DNA from: MGBC131033 sp910585655
GTDB lineage: Bacteria; Bacillota; Clostridia; Lachnospirales; Lachnospiraceae
DNA length: 27,283 nt
Direction of reading: 5' to 3'
Assembly: GCA_949502025.1 (NCBI GenBank)
Contig: CATBCG010000012.1
Span: 1-27,283, forward strand
A program made the position numbers and the translations under genes. The stretch's first letter is position 1. Every line of letters starts with the position of its first letter. Positions 16,196-23,870 of this stretch are shown here, one piece after another. A model generated the notes under the pieces. The model saw nothing but the letters and a program-made list of their open reading frames with translations. It did no database searches and was not told the origin of the DNA.

Positions 16196-17020
16196 TTATT
16201 TCAGGATTCCGCCAAGCTCCTGCCGTATCAGATTCTGGTCGGGCTGATAGCCGGCGTTTTGCGCTTTGCCCGGCAGCTTGTAGTAGGATACGGTTTCACA
16301 GGAAAGTGGTTTATAAAAAGAAAGCCCGGCGATCCGTTCCTGTAAGGATCGGCTTGTTTTTATGTTGCCATAGAGATTTGTAATATATTCCTCTAAAAAT
16401 TCCTCTCGTTCGTTCCAGGGCTTTTCCTCCCAGGCAGTAAGCTCTGCCTGAAATTCCTTTTGCAGCTTCCAGACGCCTTTTTTGTTTTTCTTAAAGCGCT
16501 CCTTTAGCTCCTGTGTAGAAAAAGCAGTATAGGATTGAATCTTGGCGCCCAGCAGCTCTCCTACTACCGCACACCCATATTCAAAAGAATCCTCCCCTTC
16601 AAAATATTGATACAACAAGGATAAGCGCATCATTTGAGGCACCTCCGGCCAAACAGCCGCCAGCCTTTGGTATAGTTCCTTGGAAATCGTATAGCCCGTA
16701 TCTGTCGGCACCGTAAGATATGCCAGGGAACCGTCGTTTTGATTCCAGATTTCTAAAATCAGCGCGGTAATACTCTGCTTTTTTTCGCTGTAGCCGTAGA
16801 TCAGATTTAAAGCGGGATCTCCGTCATATTCTGCCAGCCATGCAGAACCCGAAGTCGTCGTTTTGCTCTCCCCGCTGTCTGCCGGCGGCTGATACGCACG
16901 GTCAGCACTACCAGGCTGCAGCGCCAGCACATAACTGACTACGGCGATCAAACAAAATACGGCGGCGCCCCCGCTGATATAGAACAACCATCTGATACCA
17001 GACGCCTCTCCAACCCACAT
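16196..17020 (-). CDS. Membrane-anchored LCP-like protein, probably degenerate
   Basis: A 274-residue protein with one N-terminal membrane segment (about residues 10-33) and a long extracytoplasmic part. Residues 84-170 resemble the core of LytR-CpsA-Psr (LCP) cell-wall ligases: TALILEIWNQNDGSLAYLTV-PTDT, then a region ending in GAKIQSYTAFSTQELKERF. The conserved Arg of the LCP (S/I)PRDT motif is replaced by Thr106 (PTDT, 105-108), which argues against normal polyprenyl-phosphate binding. The start is ATG with GGAGG 7 nt upstream. It begins a probable operon with the small secreted protein (39 bp later) and yitT. The LCP assignment rests on pattern only and could be wrong; otherwise it is an unknown envelope protein. 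Confidence 0.65.
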   Translation of the reverse strand: MWVGEASGIRWLFYISGGAAVFCLIAVVSYVLALQPGSADRAYQPPADSGESKTTTSGSAWLAEYDGDPALNLIYGYSEKKQSITALILEIWNQNDGSLAYLTVPTDTGYTISKELYQRLAAVWPEVPQMMRLSLLYQYFEGEDSFEYGCAVVGELLGAKIQSYTAFSTQELKERFKKNKKGVWKLQKEFQAELTAWEEKPWNEREEFLEEYITNLYGNIKTSRSLQERIAGLSFYKPLSCETVSYYKLPGKAQNAGYQPDQNLIRQELGGILK

Positions 17021-17054
17021 CTACATTCCTCCAAGCCTTTACTTTTTTTTCATT

Positions 17055-17086
17055 CCATATTACTATAGAACCATATTACTATAGAA
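17055..17086 (+). repeat. Tandem 16-bp duplication in the divergent promoter region
   Basis: CCATATTACTATAGAA occurs twice head to tail (17055-17070 and 17071-17086). Each unit holds TACTAT, a 5/6 match to the -10 consensus on the plus strand. It lies in the 89-bp gap between the divergent LCP-like and SDR genes, about 30 bp before the SDR start. It may provide alternative promoters or a paired binding site. Confidence 0.75.
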
Positions 17087-17115
17087 TCAAAAAAAAGAAA
17101 AGAGGTCAAGTGGAA

Positions 17116-17880
17116 ATGAATACAAACTTTTCTGCAAGAACCGTTCTGATTACCGGGGCTTCCAGAGGGATCGGCAGGGCAATCGCACTTTATTTTGCCA
17201 GAGAGGGAAGCCGCTGTCCAGAGCATACTTATCGTCTTGTCTTAAATTGCCACAGCCGCAAAGCCGAATTAGAAGCGGTAGGCAGAGAAATCGCCGCTTT
17301 GCATATTCCAGTGCTTACCAGTGTGGGGGACGTAGGGGATTACGCCTATACGACATCTCTTTACGAGCAGATATGCCAGACGTTTGGTTCGGTCGATATC
17401 CTGATTAACAATGCCGGAATTTCCCATATCGGCTTATTTTCGGAACTAAAGCCGGAGGAATGGCAGCAGATTCTTTCTACCAATCTGACCTCGGTTTACA
17501 ATCTTTGCTCCCTTTGTATCCCGGATATGGTACGAAAACAAGCCGGAAACATAGTAATGATTTCCTCGGTTTGGGGACTATGCGGCGCTTCTTGCGAAGT
17601 AGCCTATTCTGCTACCAAAGGCGCTGTCCATGCCCTTACCCGCGCTTTGGCAAAAGAATTGGCGCCCAGCCATATATCGGTCAATGCAATCGCATGTGGA
17701 GCGATTGATACGGAAATGAATGCGTTTCTTTTACCGGAGGAGCGACAGGCGCTTGAAGAAGAAATACCTGCCGGGCGGATGGGAACGACAGACGAAGTGG
17801 CAGAGCTTGTATATTCGCTCTGCCACCAAACCGACTATTTAACCGGTCAAATCATCGCCCTTGACGGGGGCTGGATTTAG
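17116..17880 (+). CDS. SDR oxidoreductase, probable EF-P 5-aminopentanone reductase (YmfI-like)
   Basis: A classical short-chain dehydrogenase of about 254 residues. It has the NAD(P)-binding GASRGIGRAIA, NNAG, catalytic Ser in ISSVWG, YSATKG (Tyr/Lys), and a C-terminal LTGQIIALDGGWI. It could be read as FabG, but SSVWGLCGASCEVAYSATKG and CGAIDTEMN are closer, as I recall, to B. subtilis YmfI, which reduces 5-aminopentanone to 5-aminopentanol on elongation factor P. No fatty-acid genes surround it, which fits a stand-alone role. ATG 17116 is preferred (GAGGT 9 nt upstream); a GTG at 17110 is possible. It is a single plus-strand gene, converging with the lipoprotein gene only 9 bp away and without a visible terminator. 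Confidence 0.8.
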   Translation: MNTNFSARTVLITGASRGIGRAIALYFAREGSRCPEHTYRLVLNCHSRKAELEAVGREIAALHIPVLTSVGDVGDYAYTTSLYEQICQTFGSVDILINNAGISHIGLFSELKPEEWQQILSTNLTSVYNLCSLCIPDMVRKQAGNIVMISSVWGLCGASCEVAYSATKGAVHALTRALAKELAPSHISVNAIACGAIDTEMNAFLLPEERQALEEEIPAGRMGTTDEVAELVYSLCHQTDYLTGQIIALDGGWI

Positions 17881-17889
17881 CCAAATCTT

Positions 17890-19926
17890 TTATTTCTTGC
17901 GAATCGAATCCGTCCGAATCAGGAAGCTGACATGACTTTCTGCTTCCTCTACATTGCCTGCAAAGGAACGATATACCTTAGCCGCATTTAACATCGCTTC
18001 CAAACGCTCTTTTAGATCTGCCAAGTCCAAATCGCCTAAGACATCACTTAACGCCTGGATGCCTTCCTGATCAAATTCAACCATGCCCTCATGCAGCGTT
18101 ATCGTTCCTTCTGCCAGCGCTGCCGCTCCGACAGAAAGGGCATCGGCTCCCTCTGAAAGTGCGGCGGCTCCGCCGGAAAGAGCGGTGGCTCCCTCTGTCA
18201 AGCTTGCGGCTCCGTTTGAAAGTGTCAGGCTTCCTTTTGCCAAGGTAATCGCGCCCTCCTGTAACAGTTTTCCTCCGTCTGCCAGGCTCTTTGCACCGCT
18301 TTTTAGAGCTTCCGAAGATCCGGTTAGCTGCCCGGCTCCTTCTGAAAGAGCTTTGACACCCTCCTCCATTTGACCGATTCCGGCTTTTAACGTAGCGGCT
18401 CCACCTGCCAACGTCTGGATTCCGGTTTGCAGAGAAACGGTTCCCTGATAGAGCTGCTCTACACCTGTAGAAAGCCCGTTTGCACCTTGCGCCAGTTGTT
18501 CTACTTGCTTTATCACTCCGGCATATTCCTCCGGAAGCGGTAGCCCGGACATCGCCTGGGAAAGCTGTTCCAATCCTGCCGCCAGTGTCTTCGCTCCCGC
18601 TACCGCGCCATGCTCTCCTTCATAACCTGCTACCAAAGCATCCGCTCCGTTTTTCAGTTCTCCAATGCCTGCGTCCAGCGTGTCGCTGCCTGTCGTCAAC
18701 GCTGTTGTTCCATCCCCCAGTGCCGCAATCCCGTCTGCCAGTTCGGAAACCCCTGTTGTATAAGCTGCAATCCCGGAATGTAAATCCGCCGCGCCGGTCG
18801 CTAATTCTCCTGTTTTTTCAACCAATGTATCGGCTCCCGTTTTTATCTCCCGACTGCCACTTTCCAGCTTTTTACTGCCGTTTTCTAACTCCTTACTTCC
18901 ACTGACCAGGTTCTTACTGCCCTCCGCCAGTTCCCGGCTCCCGTCTGCCAGTTCCTGACTACCTTCCGCTACTTCCTGGCTTCCCTCCGCCAGCCTGGCA
19001 GATGCGTCCGTCAACTCCTTTACCCCATCTTTTACCGAATCTAAATCATGTTCCTGTTCTTGCTTCGAGCCTTCTTCTAACAGTTGTTTAAGCAAATCAG
19101 GAGAAGCTGCAGTAATCGTCATTGCCAGTTCAAAATCTGTCACATCCGCTTCCATCTCCACATAGTCTGCTAGCTGCAACTCTCCCCAGTCCCTGGCATT
19201 TTCCTCTGTATCCGTCAACCCCAGACTTTCTCTTAGCCCCGGAAACGCCATACCTACTGCGATCTGTTGACTGCCGTCCGAAATCACCTGACCGTTTGTC
19301 ACTTCCAGATTCTTTACCCGATCAACTGGCAGCAACACGCCTGTCACCATTCCAAACGGCGTATAAATGCTTTCCTGTTTTCCGCCTATCATTACCTCTT
19401 GTTTCGCATGATTGATATAGTCAAACCGCATTTTCAAACGTCCGCTTTTTCCTGCCAGATCCTGCGGCGCAATCTCTTCTCCGTCCAGGTAATAGGTAAT
19501 ACATACCTCTACCGGCGCTTCCTGGCTGCTTTCGCCCTGATAATAAATATCCGCTCCCTTTGCCTGCCAAATCAGCTCTCCATCTTCCTGACAGTATCGT
19601 TCGTCACCTTTTACATTCATTAGATTTTCTAATTCTGCACAGTCTAACAGGTTCTCTGCACCCGACGTATTTTTCAGCCAACTGCTGACCAATACCTGCT
19701 CTGCCGATCCGTTTGCATCTGCCAGAACATATACCGTTTCCGCTTTTTCATAGTCCGCCGTATATGCTCCGTTCAGCTCTGCTTTGGAAATTCGGACAGG
19801 TTTTTCCTCGAAAACCGCGCCGACTTCTGCTGTTTTGGCTTCCTCTGCCCCACAGCCTGCCAAAGAAAGTACCATTGTTATGGATAATACTACTGCCATA
19901 CTTTTTTTCCATTGCCATTTTCTCAT
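17890..19926 (-). CDS. Heptad-repeat lipoprotein, partner of the MMPL exporter
   Basis: A 678-residue predicted lipoprotein: a signal peptide ends in lipobox LAGC with Cys25. After an N-terminal globular region (to about residue 300) come dozens of near-perfect seven-residue repeats of the form xLxxGxx (for example LAEGSQEVAEGSQELADGS). A short helical tail (DLKERLEAMLNAAKVYRS) ends the protein. Such Leu/Gly heptads occur in YhgE/Pip and MMPL-type envelope proteins. They probably form a long helical rod outside the membrane. No membrane segment follows the repeats. The start is ATG with AGGAG 8 nt upstream, 86 bp after the MMPL gene. The substrate of the pair is unknown; export of a lipid, peptide or protein is inference. 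Confidence 0.85.
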   Translation of the reverse strand: MRKWQWKKSMAVVLSITMVLSLAGCGAEEAKTAEVGAVFEEKPVRISKAELNGAYTADYEKAETVYVLADANGSAEQVLVSSWLKNTSGAENLLDCAELENLMNVKGDERYCQEDGELIWQAKGADIYYQGESSQEAPVEVCITYYLDGEEIAPQDLAGKSGRLKMRFDYINHAKQEVMIGGKQESIYTPFGMVTGVLLPVDRVKNLEVTNGQVISDGSQQIAVGMAFPGLRESLGLTDTEENARDWGELQLADYVEMEADVTDFELAMTITAASPDLLKQLLEEGSKQEQEHDLDSVKDGVKELTDASARLAEGSQEVAEGSQELADGSRELAEGSKNLVSGSKELENGSKKLESGSREIKTGADTLVEKTGELATGAADLHSGIAAYTTGVSELADGIAALGDGTTALTTGSDTLDAGIGELKNGADALVAGYEGEHGAVAGAKTLAAGLEQLSQAMSGLPLPEEYAGVIKQVEQLAQGANGLSTGVEQLYQGTVSLQTGIQTLAGGAATLKAGIGQMEEGVKALSEGAGQLTGSSEALKSGAKSLADGGKLLQEGAITLAKGSLTLSNGAASLTEGATALSGGAAALSEGADALSVGAAALAEGTITLHEGMVEFDQEGIQALSDVLGDLDLADLKERLEAMLNAAKVYRSFAGNVEEAESHVSFLIRTDSIRKK

Positions 19927-20012
19927 ATCTATCGCTCCTATTTTCTATTTATTGTTTTATTTTTATTTATATTTCATTTCTTATTTAGCATATCTGCTAA
20001 GAATCACCTATT

Positions 20013-22094
20013 TCAAAGAGGACATCCTGACCGCGGCAGAAACCCGGCAGATGTTTTGCAGATTACTTTATCAAACACCATAAACATTGCCGGAAGCATC
20101 GTCAGAACAACTACCATACTGATAACAGCTCCTCGCGCCATCAGCAGACAAAGAGAGCTTATCATATCAATATTGGAATACATGCCTACCCCAAACGTTG
20201 CTGCAAAAAAGCTGAAGGCACTGACCAAAATCGAACGAACTGACGTCTGATGAGCAATTGAAATCGCTTCTTTTTTCTCCTTCCCGCAGAACCGTTCTTT
20301 TTTATAACGATTCGTCATTAAAATCGCATAGTCTACGGTTGCGCCAAGCTGAATCGTTCCAATGACAATCGAAGCGATAAACGGCAGCTCCGTCTGCGTG
20401 TAATAAGGAATCCCCATATTGATAAAAATTGCAAATTCAATTACGCTGACCAAAATAACCGGCAGCGAAATAGATTTGAACACAAGCGCAATCAGGATAA
20501 AAATAGCTCCGATCGACACTGCGCTGACAATCTGGAAATCCCGATCCGTAATCCGAATCAAATCTTTTGTACAAGGCGCTTCTCCTACCAACATTCCCTT
20601 GGCATCATAACGCTTTACTACCTCGTTTAACTCCTCAATCTGTCTGTTTACCTCATCGGTTGCTACTTTATATTCCGAATTTACCAAAAGTAGCTGATAG
20701 TTTTCATTTTCCAAAGCCTCCCTTACCGAATCCGCTATCATCTCCTTCGGCACCGTCGGTCCAAGCAAAGCGTCAAGCCCCAGTACCATTTTTACACCGT
20801 CTACCTTCTTCATTTCCTCCGACATCGCATGGATTTCCTTGCCGGAGAGACTGCCATCCACCAAAAGCATATGGGTAGAATTCATGTCAAACGTTTCCTC
20901 TAACTTGCTGTTCGCTATAATGCTCTCCAGCTCCTTCGGTAAAGTTTCGTCCAGATTATAGTATACATTGGTATTCGTATATCCCTTCCAAGCTGGATAT
21001 AAAAGCACTAAAAACAGTGCCAGGAAGATACCAAAATAGTTTGTTACCAGCTTCGTCAGCCAGGAAAATTCCGGCAGCAGCGGACGATGCTTCGTTTTTT
21101 CCAGTACCCGATCAAAAACCAGAATCAGAGAAGGCAATACGGTAACACAGCAAACGACTCCAATCACAACGCCCTTCGCCATTACCACTCCCAAATCCAG
21201 ACCTAAGGTAAAGCTCATAAAGCAAAGAGCGATAAACCCGGCTACGGTCGTCATCGAGCTTCCTACCACAGACGTTATCGTATTGGATATGGCGTGCGCC
21301 ATCGCCCTTTTTTTATCTCCTTCAAATCGTTCCTGCTGCTCCTGATAACTGTGCCATAAAAAAATAGAATAATCCATTGTAACGCCAAGCTGCAGTACCG
21401 CGCAAAGCGCCTGTGTAATATAAGAAATCTCCCCTTTTACCAGATTGGTTCCCAGGTTATACAAAATCGCCATTCCAATGCTAAGCAGAATAAACAACGG
21501 CACCAGAGCCGAATCCATCGTCACGGATAATACCAAAACAGAAAGTAAAACGGCTATCAAAACATACAACGGCGTCTCGCGATTGGAGAGATTCTTTGTA
21601 TCTAAAACCACTGCCGCCATCCCGCTGACAAAGCATTGCTCTCTTGCCAGACCCCGAATTTCTTCGATTGCTTTCATCGTTTCATCCGACGACATGGTAG
21701 TATCAAACAGCACTGCCAACAATGTACTATCCTCTTTTGCAAAAAACTCCCGAACCGATTCCGGAAGCACTTCCACGGGAATGGATAAATCTGCTACCGA
21801 ATCATACCAGACCACCTTGGAAACATGCTCTACCCCTTCCATTTTCTCTTTTAGAGCGGCTACATCCTTCCACTCCATTCCCTCCACCACGCAAAGGGAA
21901 AAGGCTCCTGTTTGAAATTCCTCCACCAAAATATCCTGACCTACCATTGTTTCAATATCTCCCGGCAAATACGAGAGAATATCGTAGTTTACTCTGGTAT
22001 GGATAATGCCGAATACAGACGGAACCAACAGCGCCAGGCTGAGTACCAAAATCGGTATTCTAAGTTTTACAACTCCCTTTCCAAATCGAATCAT
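20013..22094 (-). CDS. MMPL/RND-family exporter
   Basis: A 693-residue polytopic membrane protein with the RND duplication: two halves, each with one leading helix, an external domain and five more helices. The conserved Asp-Tyr pairs thought to carry protons appear in each half (GVTMDYSIFLWHSY and GATVDYAILMTNRY). ATG 22094 is chosen because AGGAGG is exactly 6 nt upstream; an ATG at 22100 would touch that site, and longer extensions lack one. It is followed by the heptad-repeat lipoprotein, making a likely two-gene export system. A -10-like TATACT (22154-22149) lies upstream with a weak -35 that overlaps the ytaF terminator. Confidence 0.92.
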   Translation of the reverse strand: MIRFGKGVVKLRIPILVLSLALLVPSVFGIIHTRVNYDILSYLPGDIETMVGQDILVEEFQTGAFSLCVVEGMEWKDVAALKEKMEGVEHVSKVVWYDSVADLSIPVEVLPESVREFFAKEDSTLLAVLFDTTMSSDETMKAIEEIRGLAREQCFVSGMAAVVLDTKNLSNRETPLYVLIAVLLSVLVLSVTMDSALVPLFILLSIGMAILYNLGTNLVKGEISYITQALCAVLQLGVTMDYSIFLWHSYQEQQERFEGDKKRAMAHAISNTITSVVGSSMTTVAGFIALCFMSFTLGLDLGVVMAKGVVIGVVCCVTVLPSLILVFDRVLEKTKHRPLLPEFSWLTKLVTNYFGIFLALFLVLLYPAWKGYTNTNVYYNLDETLPKELESIIANSKLEETFDMNSTHMLLVDGSLSGKEIHAMSEEMKKVDGVKMVLGLDALLGPTVPKEMIADSVREALENENYQLLLVNSEYKVATDEVNRQIEELNEVVKRYDAKGMLVGEAPCTKDLIRITDRDFQIVSAVSIGAIFILIALVFKSISLPVILVSVIEFAIFINMGIPYYTQTELPFIASIVIGTIQLGATVDYAILMTNRYKKERFCGKEKKEAISIAHQTSVRSILVSAFSFFAATFGVGMYSNIDMISSLCLLMARGAVISMVVVLTMLPAMFMVFDKVICKTSAGFLPRSGCPL

Positions 22095-22154
22095 AGTCAT
22101 CCTCCTAGTTTTAAGCCTCATCAAATTCGGCTGTTTTTTGATACCCAAAGTATA

Positions 22155-22211
22155 CAAAAAAAGAAGAGCATTTGAAAGATTCAAACACTCTCCCTTGTAT
22201 TGGCAAATGCT
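22155..22211 (-). terminator. Terminator-like hairpin after ytaF
   Basis: AGCATTTG (22167-22174) pairs with CAAATGCT (22204-22211). An alternative inner hairpin, TTTGAA-AGA-TTCAAA, lies at 22171-22185. On the minus strand CTTCTTTTTTT follows the stem. It lies 28 bp after the ytaF stop and overlaps the likely promoter of the MMPL gene, so read-through control is possible. Confidence 0.6.
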
Positions 22212-22238
22212 ACAAATTTCCATTCTTGTCGCATTGTC

Positions 22239-22874
22239 TTAAACACTTAGCTTTAAAACGGCAATCACGATCAAAATCACACCGCCCAGCCAGGAAATAG
22301 GAAAGGGCAGCTTCCCGGCAGCTCCATTCCCCAGCCATACTCCGGCTAAAATCGCCAGCGCATTGATCACCAGAACACCAAATACAGCCGCCAGCGCATT
22401 CATATCTCCCATCGCTGCCCCAAACCCCACAGCCAGCCCGTCCAAGGACAATGCCAGTGCCAGAGAAGCTGCTTCCTTGGGAGAAATGACGTTTGATTGA
22501 TCCAAATCGGCAGGCTCCGGATCGGCGTAAACCGTCAAAACAAAACGCAGACTGCAAACCGAAAAATTCAGCCTCGCCGCGTTCCTGCCAAACTGTCTGA
22601 TCAATGTTTTAACCGCTCCGTCCAATAACTTTATCAAACCCAAGGCAAGCAATACCAAAAAACAAATTCCTTTTGTCACCCACCCGGGAAAAAACCCTTG
22701 CAGCCAATTCCCCATTGCCAGGGAAAACGCCAGTGTTCCGGCACTAACGACATCCATAATCAGCACCGAAACAAGAGGGATTCGGATACGGCTGCTTCCA
22801 TAGGCAAAGCTAGCCACAAAGGCGTCCACGGACAATGCTGCTGCCAGCACCCATGCTTCTACCAAACCTGCCAC
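22239..22874 (-). CDS. ytaF: YtaF-like sporulation/manganese-efflux-type membrane protein
   Basis: A 211-residue protein with about six membrane helices in the MntP/YtaF fold. The repeated ALSVDAFVASFAYG and ALSLDGLAVGFGAA motifs place a conserved Asp in each half. Between the halves lies a hydrophilic insert (DPEPADLDQSNVISPKEA) typical of YtaF rather than MntP. The family is linked to sporulation in Bacillus; its transported substrate is unsettled. The start is GTG with GGTGA 7 nt upstream. It follows the DUF1848 gene by 39 bp and is probably last in that operon, with a terminator downstream. Confidence 0.85.
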   Translation of the reverse strand: MAGLVEAWVLAAALSVDAFVASFAYGSSRIRIPLVSVLIMDVVSAGTLAFSLAMGNWLQGFFPGWVTKGICFLVLLALGLIKLLDGAVKTLIRQFGRNAARLNFSVCSLRFVLTVYADPEPADLDQSNVISPKEAASLALALSLDGLAVGFGAAMGDMNALAAVFGVLVINALAILAGVWLGNGAAGKLPFPISWLGGVILIVIAVLKLSV

Positions 22875-22913
22875 GTTCTATCACCATTGCTTTTTTCCTG
22901 TACTGCATTTTAT

Positions 22914-23870
22914 TCAGGCTTTGGGAAGTTTGTGACAAACCCGTTCCGTTACCGTATCCTCCTTTGTGATCTGCCCACATAAAATCGGGGCGTGCGGATC
23001 GTACTGCCCTGACAATGCCTTTACCCGCTCCTGGTTCTCATTGGCATAGCAATATCGGCAGCCGTTCCGACAGGTATGATACGTTCCTATATCAATGCTT
23101 TCTATACAGCCACATGCCGATCGTTGATTCCGATCTTTTTTTACCAAAACCGGATAGCCTAGTAATTGTTCTATCCAAGTCTGGTCGATACAGCTCCCAT
23201 GACGTATTCCATACGAAGACAGTTCCATTTGCTCGGCGCAGGTAAAAATTTCCATCCCATGTGCCTGCGCGCAGGCTGCCAGTTCTTGTATAAAGAAAGA
23301 AAACTCCATTCTCGCTGCCTCCGGCAACAGGTCGCTCTGGGCAATCTCGTTTTCCGGAATCAGCTTCCAGCCCTTTAAATTCCGCTTTGTTTTAGCGTAT
23401 AAATCCAAAAAGCTGATCACCACTCGTTTCGTATGCCCTTCCAACGCTTTCGCTATCTCTGAAAATGCCTTTATATGGTAGCCCGGCGTATATCCTGGCG
23501 TAAATAAAATCGGATCATACCGCCAAACTACCCTCTCTGCCCCTACCCGTTCTGCAAGCTGTACAAAAACAGACAACATCTGTTCCCGTTTGGAAGGAAT
23601 CCCAGGCTCTAAATCCTTCCCGTATCCGCTAAGAGTAAACTGGATATAATAAGGATACTCTGCCAGCTCTCCCAACCTGCTTAACATCGGCTGGGGATTT
23701 TTCGTCCAGAATACAATCGCATCTACTGTCTCCGGCGTTATGGTCAGCCTGCTAACCTGCCGGGGATTCATCGGATTACGAACACAAAGCCATCCCTCCT
23801 GCAGACGGTTGTAAAACCAATCGGAATAATAATTCGGAATATCTGTCCTCCTACTCACACTAAGAATCAT
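22914..23870 (-). CDS. DUF1848 protein with C-terminal Cys motif
   Basis: A 318-residue protein recognisable as DUF1848 by MILSVSRRTDIPNYYSDWF, VFWTKNPQP, FTLSGYG, and ERVVWRYDPILF. The family has no established biochemical role. Near the C-terminus are Cys253, Cys255 and then CRNGCRYCYA (Cys267, 271, 274), a CX3CX2C spacing like the iron-sulfur motif of radical SAM enzymes but at the opposite end of the chain. The start ATG overlaps the stop of the DUF2087 gene by 4 bp (ATGA), so the two are translationally coupled. A [4Fe-4S] enzyme, perhaps acting on nucleic acid or protein, is plausible; zinc binding is an alternative. Confidence 0.85.
   Translation of the reverse strand: MILSVSRRTDIPNYYSDWFYNRLQEGWLCVRNPMNPRQVSRLTITPETVDAIVFWTKNPQPMLSRLGELAEYPYYIQFTLSGYGKDLEPGIPSKREQMLSVFVQLAERVGAERVVWRYDPILFTPGYTPGYHIKAFSEIAKALEGHTKRVVISFLDLYAKTKRNLKGWKLIPENEIAQSDLLPEAARMEFSFFIQELAACAQAHGMEIFTCAEQMELSSYGIRHGSCIDQTWIEQLLGYPVLVKKDRNQRSACGCIESIDIGTYHTCRNGCRYCYANENQERVKALSGQYDPHAPILCGQITKEDTVTERVCHKLPKA

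Noticed and set aside
17881..17889. Terminator between the convergent SDR and lipoprotein genes
   Set aside because: Only 9 bp separate the stop codons and no stem-loop with a T-run is present.
18083..18905. Long plus-strand frames opposite the heptad-repeat lipoprotein
   Set aside because: They are antisense shadows of the repetitive coding sequence; composition is Pro/Ser/Leu-rich without motifs or ribosome-binding sites.
19985..20000. TTAGCA-TATC-TGCTAA hairpin after the MMPL gene as a terminator
   Set aside because: The stem is only six AT-rich pairs and no T-run follows on the minus strand; the MMPL and lipoprotein genes are probably co-transcribed.
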